A DNA stretch of 9,083 bases from CAZRHR01 sp964599915. Lineage in GTDB: Bacteria; Bacteroidota; Bacteroidia; CAIKAF01. The notes beneath the pieces are model-generated. The model worked only from the letters and a program-made list of their open reading frames with translations, was not told the DNA's origin and made no database searches. Positions 1 through 7,300 of this stretch are shown one piece after another (positions within the stretch are counted from its first letter, which is position 1; every line of letters starts with the position of its first letter). Where the stretch lies: positions 1-9,083 of the forward strand of contig CAZRHR010000089.1 of the NCBI GenBank assembly GCA_964599915.1, in the 5' to 3' direction. Made by a program: the position numbers and the translations under genes.

Positions 1-86
1 TCCTGTAGCGTGAATTAACGATATGGGTAGGGGGCGGTATGCCTTTATGCGAGTAAAATCGCTTGTTGTGAAGCCCTAAAGCGGCT

Positions 87-116
87 AAAAAAAGTTTGGC
101 AGTCGTTTGACTGCCA
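87..116 (-). terminator. Intrinsic terminator-like hairpin on the minus strand
   Basis: TGGCAGTC (97-104) pairs perfectly with GACTGCCA (109-116) around a 4-base loop. On the minus strand the stem is followed by three bases (AAC) and then seven T (87-93), which is the layout of a Rho-independent terminator. On the plus strand there is no T-tract after the stem, so it should act only leftwards. A transcript reaching it would come from the gene-free region to the right. The only reading frame immediately upstream on that strand is a 32-codon open stretch ending at 125. Confidence 0.55.
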
Positions 117-124
117 GCCACAAC

Positions 125-190
125 TCACATGCTACATTGTAAAACCCATAGGGAGGGGCGGGCAACGGTTTCCTTCAACGCATCTTTCAT
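125..190 (-). pseudogene. Possible 3' remnant or very small ORF ahead of the minus-strand terminator
   Basis: A minus-strand frame is open from after a stop at 224-226 to a TGA at 125-127, about 32 codons. An internal ATG at 188-190 gives a 21-residue product beginning MKDALKETVA. The open part before that ATG reads IEEEYDKS, so the whole piece has a charged, helix-like composition plausible for a protein C-terminus. It ends 8 bases before the terminator-like hairpin at 87-116, which is where a real gene end would lie. No start with a recognisable promoter is visible, and the same frame is closed further upstream. It could be the tail of a decayed gene, a microprotein, or chance. I do not recognise a family. 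Confidence 0.2.
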
Positions 191-371
191 GCTTTTATCA
201 TACTCTTCTTCAATACCATTGGATTAGATGGTTGGTCAAAAGATACAAACAATTTTACAAAACATTTAATTCAAAAACAAAAGGTTTCACATCCATAGAA
301 TCGCCAAAAACACCTGCCATTTTCTAATAAAATACAGATTTAAAGACATTTACATCCACCCCAGTTGAGTG

Positions 372-399
372 CCTTCCAATTACCTTTAGTGGAAGGTAA
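372..399. repeat. Two mutually exclusive 7-bp inverted repeats
   Basis: CCTTCCA (372-378) can pair with TGGAAGG (390-396). Alternatively TTACCTT (380-386) can pair with AAGGTAA (393-399). Both pairings are perfect and share AAGG at 393-396, so only one can form at a time. No adjacent gene is present that such a switch would control. The element lies just before the C-rich block at 403-424. Confidence 0.4.
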
Positions 400-402
400 A
401 AA

Positions 403-424
403 CCCCACTCCCCTCCCCAAACCC
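403..424 (-). other. G-quadruplex motif on the minus strand
   Basis: Four C-tracts lie at 403-406, 410-413, 415-418 and 422-424, separated by ACT, T and AAA. The complementary strand therefore has four G-tracts of 3-4 bases with loops of 3, 1 and 3 bases, which satisfies the usual four-tract G-quadruplex rule. It is in the gene-free region and no promoter is recognisable beside it. Confidence 0.5.
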
Positions 425-560
425 TTTGGCTAAACCACTCATCCATTATTCAAATCCATTCCTCACCGCCCTTCCATCACCAATTCCTGAAACCTGTCAA
501 AGTAGTTTAAAATTGGAGCATGGTCAATGATGCGCTTTCCAAAGGAATCCCATTGGCGAT

Positions 561-710
561 GGTTTGGAATGCGCTCAACCACCGACTGGATGAATTTTGA
601 AGGGTGTTGTGGTTTCGGCTCCGCTCAACCATCGACTGGATGAGTTTTAAAGGGTGATGTGGTTTCGGCTCCGCTCAACCACCGACTGGATGGGCTTGAT
701 GGGTTGGAAT
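561..710 (+). repeat. Three tandem copies of a 50-bp intergenic repeat
   Basis: Units lie at 561-610, 611-660 and 661-710, each exactly 50 bases. Units 1 and 2 agree at 42 of 50 positions. Units 2 and 3 agree at 31 of their first 32 positions and then diverge. The shared core in units 2 and 3 is GGTTTCGGCTCCGCTCAACC, whose ends (GGTT and AACC) are inverted repeats. This core resembles a motif I recall as common between genes in Bacteroidota and other environmental bacteria. A weaker match starting GGTTTCG lies at 903-926 and may be a degraded fourth copy. There are no unique spacers between units, so this is not a CRISPR array. Confidence 0.8.
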
Positions 711-1070
711 TGAGGGCATTATTGAATGCAAACAAGTATGGTCAGGGCGAGTGTAAAATGAATAAAATGTTTTGGGGGGCGTTCAACGCTCCAAGGATGA
801 GCGACATGGAAGGCGCGGATCAAACATACCGAAGCCAATCTGGATTCCTTTCACAGCGTATTTTAATCAGTTATACACGGTTAATTACCGACTTAGGTCA
901 AATGGTTTCGATACATTGACCACGGGGAGGGGTGGGCGTAGCCCCGATTTTCGCTTTCCACCGAAACGCGGCAAACAACGGCCTTTCTTAAAGCCTATTG
1001 GGAAGCTCTATTTCAATATCGCGTTCTGCTCATGCCTAGGAATTCAACAGTCAAATCGGTCAAAATGAAA

Positions 1071-1107
1071 GAAAAACCCAACAAAAAGAAGGGAAAAACC
1101 CAACAAA
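1071..1107 (+). repeat. 15-bp direct repeat pair upstream of the efflux operon
   Basis: GAAAAACCCAACAAA occurs at 1071-1085 and again at 1093-1107, a spacing of 22 bases start to start, or about two helical turns. The pair lies 33 bases upstream of the operator-like palindrome. The sequence is A-rich, so its information content is modest. It could be an accessory protein-binding site or a small local duplication. Confidence 0.55.
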
Positions 1108-1139
1108 CAGGGTGGCGATGTTAAAAAGACAAAAACTAT

Positions 1140-1167
1140 GGAAACTTTAAATTCGCTTAACGTTTCC
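1140..1167. promoter_or_regulatory. Operator-like palindrome, likely TetR-family binding site
   Basis: A 28-bp dyad centred between 1153 and 1154 reads GGAAAC-N-TTAA-N6-TTAA-N-GTTTCC, with 10 of 14 symmetric pairs matching. A second inverted repeat overlaps it: ACTTTAAA at 1144-1151 and TTTAAAGT at 1172-1179. The palindrome ends 16 bases before the promoter -7 element at 1184-1191, so it covers the place where the -33 contact should be. TetR-family repressors typically bind palindromes of about this size next to their own genes. Binding of the downstream TetR-like protein here is inferred from position and symmetry. Confidence 0.6.
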
Positions 1168-1183
1168 TGCGTTTAAAGTCTTT

Positions 1184-1191
1184 TACCTTTG
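1184..1191 (+). promoter_or_regulatory. Bacteroidota-type -7 promoter element of the efflux operon
   Basis: TACCTTTG matches the TAnnTTTG -7 consensus used by the primary sigma factor of Bacteroidota. The -33 element is weak: no clear TTTG lies 19-21 bases upstream, only TTTC at 1163-1166, inside the operator-like palindrome. A start site a few bases downstream of the -7 element would fall at about 1195-1199, at or directly before the ATG at 1199. The mRNA would then be leaderless or nearly so. Confidence 0.6.
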
Positions 1192-1198
1192 CCCGCTC

Positions 1199-1825
1199 AT
1201 GGACGACAAACTCAAACAAATCTTAGAAACGGCCAGCCGCCTCTTTATGCGGTTCGGACTGCGTAGCGTGACCATGGACGACCTCGCCCGTGAAGCCGGG
1301 GTATCGAAAAAAACCTTATACGTTCATTTCAAAGATAAGAATGACTTGGTGTATCAGGTTTTTCAGTTTTTCATGGAAGACCATGTTCAATGCATCAATG
1401 CGCTTTGTAAAGAAAAAGGAAACGCTATCGACCAATGGTATGCCATGGTGTACCAAATCGTGCAGGACCTTGGGGAAATCCATCCCACCCTTTTATACGA
1501 CATGCGGAAATACCACCCCGACGTTTGGAAAATGTTCAATGAACACCGCAATGAAGTCATGTTGCAAATGGTTACGGACAACCTTCGGCTAGGCATCAAA
1601 GAAGGGCTCTACCGAGAAGACATGGATGTAGATATCATTGCCCGACTATACATTAATATTTTCCCACTGATGATGGAAGGCGAGATTTTCCCCAGAACAC
1701 GGTTTCCATTCCTTAAAGTCCACCACGAAATTTTCCTTTACAACACATTAGCTGTTTCTTCAGAAAAAGGAAGGAAGTATTTACTTGACCATTACAAAAC
1801 TCCGCTATCTCCCAGAATTCAATAA
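1199..1825 (+). CDS. TetR/AcrR-family transcriptional regulator
   Basis: This encodes a 208-residue regulator, the usual TetR-family length of about 190-220. The N-terminal DNA-binding domain occupies roughly residues 5-50, with the helix-turn-helix at about 25-44: TMDDLAREAGVSKKTLYVHF, followed by KDKNDL, the classic family signature. Residues 55-208 should form the helical ligand-binding and dimerisation domain, which is poorly conserved, so the inducer cannot be predicted. The gene is the first of the efflux operon. Its stop codon shares one base with the start of the outer-membrane channel gene (TAATG), which suggests translational coupling. The ATG at 1199 lies only eight bases past a -7 promoter element, so there is no room for a ribosome binding site and a leaderless start is likely. 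An operator-like palindrome at 1140-1167 suggests that the protein represses its own operon. Family assignment is firm; regulation is inferred. Confidence 0.93.
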   Translation: MDDKLKQILETASRLFMRFGLRSVTMDDLAREAGVSKKTLYVHFKDKNDLVYQVFQFFMEDHVQCINALCKEKGNAIDQWYAMVYQIVQDLGEIHPTLLYDMRKYHPDVWKMFNEHRNEVMLQMVTDNLRLGIKEGLYREDMDVDIIARLYINIFPLMMEGEIFPRTRFPFLKVHHEIFLYNTLAVSSEKGRKYLLDHYKTPLSPRIQ

Positions 1826-3186
1826 TGTTATCTATGCAATTCACAACCGTATTAGGCCCCCGATGGGTATGGATACTCGCCTTTGGGATCTCAGGCATCA
1901 TGGCCCAAAACTCCTTTTCGTTGCAGCAAGCCTTGCAACATGCGGAAAAACACAACCCCAACCTGGCAAATGCCCAAACGGATGTAGACATCAGTAAGGC
2001 ACGCATCAACGAAAATATTGCAACAGGTTTGCCACAAATCAACGGTGGCATTTCATACAACTACAACCTCCAAACGCCAGTCTTTATTTTCCCTGACTTT
2101 ATCAACGGAAATCCGGACCAGTTCACCACCATTCCTGCGGCACCGCTCAACAATATGGTGATGAGCGCATCGGCATCCATGCTGGTGTTCAATGGAACCT
2201 ACTTGGTTGGCATTCAGGCGGCTAAAGAATATCTAAAGCTCACTACCCAGCAAAGGGAACTTGCGGCCAGAAACATTCGTGAGGACGTAACACGCGCTTA
2301 CTATATGTCTCTCATTGCCAAGGAATCCGTAACCACACTGGATTCTGCCGTTCAAATTCTTTCCAGAACCCTCCGGGAAACGGAAGCATTATATAAAGCT
2401 GGGTTCGCGGAAGAACTAGATGTAGAACAACTTTCCCTGGCCTTGTCTCAGAACCAAGACTTGTTGGTTCAAGCAAAAAACGGGGAAAAGCTAGCCCTCA
2501 CGTCCCTAAAATACATCATGGGACTTCCGCTAGAGACACCCATTGAGTTAACCGACCAATTGTTTCAACTGATTTCTGCACAGAACTTTTCTCAAGTAGT
2601 CCAAGGGTTGAGAGACACCACTGATGTGTCTCAACTCACTGAATTCAGATTGCTTACACACCAGCTTAAACTGATGGATTATCAGGTGAAATTAAAAAAG
2701 TCCCAGGCCATGCCTTCTTTAGCGACCAGCCTTTCTTACCAATACAACTTTTTCAACAATGAGCGCTGGTTGTTCTTAAATGGAACGCAAAATGCCCGGG
2801 GCGGACTGATTTGGGGTTTTAACCTTCAAGTACCCATTTTTTCCAGCCTAAATAGACATTATCAAGTACAACAAGCCAAATTGGACAGGTTAAAGGTTGA
2901 GCGTAACCTATCCTATGCCACACAAGGCTTACAGGTGGGTTATATCAATGCAAAAATGCAGGTGCAAGATGCCTATCAACGGTATTTAAATGGTTCAAAA
3001 GGATTTGAATTAGCAGCCAAAATCCGTCGGATCAATGGCATAAAATTCCGCGAAGGTCTCATTTCTAGTCTCAACCTTACCCAAGCAGAACAACAATATT
3101 TCGAAGCACAGCAACGCTACTTCCAAGCCATTTACGACCTATTGGTAGCCAAACTGGCCCTTGATAAAGCCACCCAAAAACTATAA
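1825..3186 (+). CDS. TolC-family outer-membrane efflux channel
   Basis: This encodes a 453-residue outer-membrane factor, within the usual range for TolC-like proteins. A signal peptide is visible: a short N-region, a hydrophobic stretch at about residues 14-26 (WVWILAFGISGIM), and a likely cleavage site after Ala27. Mature sequence opens with SLQQALQHAEKHNPNLANA, the typical start of the first outer-membrane efflux repeat. Two long alpha-helical repeats follow, at roughly 30-235 and 260-450, rich in Gln, Ala and Leu heptads; the C-terminal helices include LNLTQAEQQYFEAQQRYFQA. Such proteins form a trimeric barrel and periplasmic tunnel that carries substrate across the outer membrane. The start overlaps the regulator's stop by one base, and the adaptor gene begins 35 bases after its stop. 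The internal ATG at 1834 would remove three residues and leave the signal peptide intact. Confidence 0.94.
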   Translation: MLSMQFTTVLGPRWVWILAFGISGIMAQNSFSLQQALQHAEKHNPNLANAQTDVDISKARINENIATGLPQINGGISYNYNLQTPVFIFPDFINGNPDQFTTIPAAPLNNMVMSASASMLVFNGTYLVGIQAAKEYLKLTTQQRELAARNIREDVTRAYYMSLIAKESVTTLDSAVQILSRTLRETEALYKAGFAEELDVEQLSLALSQNQDLLVQAKNGEKLALTSLKYIMGLPLETPIELTDQLFQLISAQNFSQVVQGLRDTTDVSQLTEFRLLTHQLKLMDYQVKLKKSQAMPSLATSLSYQYNFFNNERWLFLNGTQNARGGLIWGFNLQVPIFSSLNRHYQVQQAKLDRLKVERNLSYATQGLQVGYINAKMQVQDAYQRYLNGSKGFELAAKIRRINGIKFREGLISSLNLTQAEQQYFEAQQRYFQAIYDLLVAKLALDKATQKL

Positions 3187-3221
3187 ATCTCACAACGCAG
3201 TCCCAAGAAAATCTAGTACGC

Positions 3222-4346
3222 ATGAAAAAATTATTGCTCATTCCGGTTGTGGCGTTTATCGCCTTCAGTTGTGGCGGTGGAAATCCGCTGGAAACGAAAA
3301 AAAAGGAACTCGAAGCCCTTCAACAACAAAAAGCAGATATTGAAGCGCAAATTGCGGCCGTCACGGCTGAAATAACCGCACTGGACACAGCGGGTAAAGA
3401 AGGAAAGTTTGCTTTGGTGCAAACTGCCGTGCTAAGCCCAGACACTTTTTTACATTATATCGAAGTGCAGGGTCATGTAGATTCTGACAAAAATGTAATG
3501 GCCAGTCCTGAACAACCTGGCGTGGTAAAAGCTCTTTACGTCCGGGTAGGAGACATCGTTACCCAAGGCCAAATGTTGGCGCAATTGGAAAATTCAGCCA
3601 TAAAATCTGGTTTGGAAGAGGCGCAAACCGGACTGGATCTCGCCACCACCACTTTCCAGAAAACTGCTGCACTCTGGGAACAAGGCATTGGTTCTGAAAT
3701 CAATTATTTACAAGCCAAAGCGCAAAAAGAATCCATGGAAAAAAGGGTTGCTTCTTTAAAAGCCCAATTGGCCATGACGCAAATCACTTCCCCTATTTCT
3801 GGCTATGTAGATGAAGTTACTTTCAAATTGGGTGAAATGGCCAGTCCCGGCATGAGTGGTGTGCGGGTGGTGAATACAGACATGGTAAAAGTTCGCGCGC
3901 AAGTAGCTGACGCTTTCGTTTCTAAATTGAAGAAAGGAGCGCCTGTATGGATTGATTTTCCTGACCTAGGTGTATCGGTTCAAAACCAAATCCGTTTCGT
4001 TTCACGCACCATTACACCGGGCAACCGAAGCGTTACCGTAGAAATGGATATCCCTAATCCGGAAGGCCACTTTCGCCCAAACATGCTTGCCGCAGTGCGC
4101 ATCAATGATGAACGGGTGGAAAATGCACTCTGTGTGCCCTCGAACATTGTTCAAAGGAACCAAAGCGAAAACTACATCATGGTGGTAAGAGAAGAGAATG
4201 GAAAAACGTTGGCCCGTAAGGTCAATGTAACCACTGGCAACAGCTACGGCGGAAAAACAGTGATTACTTCCGGACTTAGCACCGGTGACCGCATCATAAC
4301 CATGGGCTATTCGGAAGTAACCGACGGCCAAACCGTCAAATTTTAA
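3222..4346 (+). CDS. RND efflux periplasmic adaptor, lipoprotein (HlyD/AcrA family)
   Basis: This encodes a 374-residue membrane-fusion protein that should bridge the permease and the outer-membrane channel. Residues 1-17 are a lipoprotein signal (hydrophobic stretch, then AFSC with Cys17), so the mature protein is probably anchored by lipid. Residues about 24-55 form a predicted coiled coil rich in Lys, Glu and Gln, ahead of the normal adaptor core. The core follows in the expected order: first lipoyl half at about 95-123, helical hairpin at about 124-187, second lipoyl half from the TSPISGYVDEV motif at 189-199, beta-barrel at about 215-295 ending in FRPNMLAAV, and membrane-proximal domain at about 300-374. 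It lies between its two partners, 12 bases before the permease gene. No Shine-Dalgarno site precedes the ATG. The extra N-terminal coiled coil is the only unusual part. Confidence 0.93.
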   Translation: MKKLLLIPVVAFIAFSCGGGNPLETKKKELEALQQQKADIEAQIAAVTAEITALDTAGKEGKFALVQTAVLSPDTFLHYIEVQGHVDSDKNVMASPEQPGVVKALYVRVGDIVTQGQMLAQLENSAIKSGLEEAQTGLDLATTTFQKTAALWEQGIGSEINYLQAKAQKESMEKRVASLKAQLAMTQITSPISGYVDEVTFKLGEMASPGMSGVRVVNTDMVKVRAQVADAFVSKLKKGAPVWIDFPDLGVSVQNQIRFVSRTITPGNRSVTVEMDIPNPEGHFRPNMLAAVRINDERVENALCVPSNIVQRNQSENYIMVVREENGKTLARKVNVTTGNSYGGKTVITSGLSTGDRIITMGYSEVTDGQTVKF

Positions 4347-4358
4347 TGCCCGACCCTC

Positions 4359-7300
4359 ATGGAACGTAAAGATTTTAAAACCCTGTCATTTACGGACTGG
4401 TGCATCAAAAACCGCACTGCCGTTTATGTCTTCACTCTATTCCTCAGCATTGCAGGGGCGATGTCTTTTATCCGCATCCCCAAGGAACAATTCCCGGATA
4501 TTGTGGTGCCTACCATTTCTGTGGCCACCATTTATCCCGGCGCTACACCTGCGGATGTGGAAAACCTCATCACCAAACCACTGGAAAAGCAGTTAAAGGC
4601 CATCAACGGGGTGAAAAAAATCACCTCAAACTCCATCTCAGATGTGTCTTTGATCACGGTTGAATTTAACACCGGCATTGAGTTCAGCGAGGCTAAAATC
4701 AAAGTATCCGACGCGGTGGACAACGCCATGAACGAGCTGCCGACCGATTTGGATGAAGACCCCCAAATCAAGGAACTCGACATCTCTGAGTTTCCTATTA
4801 TGAACATTAACCTGGCAGGGGACTTACCGCTGGATCGGTTGAAACGATACGCCGAAATGCTGGAAGATCGCATTGAAGCCCTTCCTGAAATCACCCGTGT
4901 AGATATCGTGGGTGGCCTGGAAAGGGAAATTCAAATTCATGTGGACCTTTATAAAATGCAAGCCGCAGGGGTTTCTTTTGGGGATATTCAAGGCGCTGTA
5001 GCACGTGAAAACATCAATATTTCAGGTGGTGAAATCCGTGTGGATGAACTACGCAGAAATATGCGTGTCACCGGACAGTTTGCCCGTCCTGAGCAAATGG
5101 AAAATATTGTGATTCGGTCCATTCGAGGTAATGAAGTTTTCCTAACGGATATTGCTGAAATCATCGATGGATACGAGGAAAAACAAGATTTCGCCCGCAT
5201 GAACAGTAAACCTGCGGTGACCCTCAATGTCATTAAACGCTCCGGTGAAAACCTCATTGATGCCGCCGACCAAATACAAGGCATCATTAAAGAATACCAA
5301 GCCAGCAGCTTTCCCGACAATCTAGAAATCACGGTTACCGGCGATCAATCCCGCCAAACCCGGGAACAATTGACCGAATTGTCCAATACGGTGATCATTG
5401 GTTTTATCCTCGTACTGGCGGTTCTTATGTTCTTTATGGGATTGAAAAGTGCATTTTTCGTGGCGCTGGCCGGTCCACTTTCTTCTGTGGTGGCCTTCTT
5501 GCTCATGCCCGGCTTGGACTTTACCTTGAACGTAGTGGTGCTGTTTTCCTTTCTTTTGGCCCTCGGTATTATTGTGGATGACGCCATTGTGGTCATTGAA
5601 AACACCCATAGGCTTTACCACGAAATGGACATTGACGTGGTCCGCGCCGCCCGACAAGGGGCGGGAGAGGTATTCGTCCCGGTATTGGCAGGAACGCTCA
5701 CCACACTGGGCCCCTTCTTCCCTCTTATCTTCTGGCCTGGCATTGTGGGCTCGTTCATGAAATATTTGCCGGTGACGCTCATTATTACGCTCGGCGCTTC
5801 TTTACTTGTGGCCTTTGTTATGAACCCTGTTTTTGCGGTGGACTTCATGAAAAAGAACGAACATTTGCACCGACCCGGACGTAAAGGCATGCTGATTTGG
5901 ACGGCCGTGTTTTTTGTCATTGGCCTATTTGGCTACTTGGCAGGCAGCACCGGCGTGGGTAACTTCTTTGTCTTCATGTCCTTACTTACAATTTTAAATC
6001 ATTATGTCCTTTGGGGATTGGTCAAAAATTTCCAAGACAAATGGTGGCCTAAAGTGGTATTGAAATATAAAAATCTGGTGATTTGGCTCACCAAAGGCAT
6101 GAGACCAGGAATCACTGTATTTTCTGCCTTTTTCACCCTTATCCTCAGCTTTTTCATTTTTGCCAACGCCAATGTTCAAGTAGGCTTTTTCCCGGATCCT
6201 GACCCGAATTTTGTAGAAGTTTACTGCGAAATGCCTATGGGTACCGATGCGAATGTAACAGACTCTGTTACACGGATCATCGAATCGCGTATCTATGAAG
6301 TGATTGGCCAAGATAACCCAGCCGTAGAATCCGTTATTTCTAATGTTGGGCTCGGTGCGGGTGACCCATCCAACCCGGATCGCGTAGCCACTCCGCATAA
6401 ATCCAAGGTGTCAGTTGCTTTTGTTCGCTATGCCGACCGAGGTGAAACCGACACCCGTAAAGTGCTCTCTGATGTCCGGGAAAAATTCCGCAATGAGCCC
6501 ATTGAAGGCGCTTCAATTACCGTGGACAAGGAAAAAGTGGGACCGCCGACCGGCAAACCAGTAAACATTGAAATTGCAGGTGATGACTTTGCCACTTTGA
6601 GTGCCATTGAAGGCCAGGTGCGAGATGCCATTCAAACATCGAATATTCAAGGTATCGAAGAGTTGAAATCCGACCTTCGACTCAACAAACCGGAAATCAT
6701 TGTCCAAATTGACCAAGAAAAAGCGCAAAGAGAAGGCATATCCTTGGCTCAAATTGGCCTTGATTTAAGAACGGCCCTTTTTGGACGTGAAATCTCCAAA
6801 TTCCGTGATGCGAATGACGATGCGCCGATTATGCTGCGCCTGCAAGAGCGTTACAGGAAAAAAGCCGAGCAGCTACTCAGCCTCCAGATTTCCTATATGG
6901 ACATGGCGACCGGACAATTCCGCCAAATTCCTTTATCGGCATTGGCTACGTTGTCCAACCAGCCTGCTTATTCCTCCATTAACCGGAAAAACCAGAAACG
7001 GGTGGTAACGCTCAGCTCGAATTTATTGGAAGGCTTCACCGCCACGCAAATCAACCAGCAACTCACCCAACGTGTATTGCCCAACTTGAATTTACCCGAA
7101 GGTTATCAGGTAAAACTCACCGGTGAACAAGAAGACCAAAAGGAAACTTCAGACTTTTTAGGCATCGCCTTCTTAGCCGCTTTAGCCCTGATGTTCAGTG
7201 TGATGGTAACCCAATTCAACTCCGTGGTAAAGCCGCTGTTGATTTTCTCCACCGTACTTTTCAGCCTAATTGGCGTATTCCTAGGTTTTGCTTTTACCGG

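Larger units (their letters stand above)
1..1139. other. Gene-free, repeat-bearing intergenic region
   Basis: About 1.1 kb carries no reading frame that I accept as a gene. All three forward frames close within the first 18 bases, so any gene to the left has at most a few codons here. The two longest forward frames (659-919 and 772-1068) run through tandem repeats and low-complexity GC-rich blocks, overlap each other in different frames, and resemble no family I recognise. No tRNA, RNase P, SRP or 6S RNA signature was found by eye. The region does hold structured elements, listed separately: a minus-strand hairpin with a T-tract, competing hairpins at 372-399, a minus-strand G-quadruplex motif, three 50-bp tandem repeats and a 15-bp direct repeat pair. 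G-rich blocks near 27-37, 150-164 and 924-937 resemble one another loosely. The mixture suggests a decayed or repeat-colonised spacer. Confidence 0.7.

Noticed and set aside
448..460. TTCAAATCC resembling a tRNA T loop
   Set aside because: The flanking bases do not form a T stem, and no acceptor or anticodon arm can be built around it.
561..710. CRISPR-like array
   Set aside because: The 50-bp units are directly abutting with no unique spacers and decay along their length; no cas gene is present.
779..789. GCGTTCAACGC dyad as an integron attC-like core
   Set aside because: The short dyad has no paired second core site, no cassette gene and no integrase nearby.
659..1068. Two overlapping forward reading frames (659-919 and 772-1068) that could be small hypothetical proteins
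   Set aside because: They begin in the tandem repeats, overlap in different frames, have an unprotein-like Arg/Pro/Gly-rich composition in part, show no promoter or start context, and match no family I recognise.
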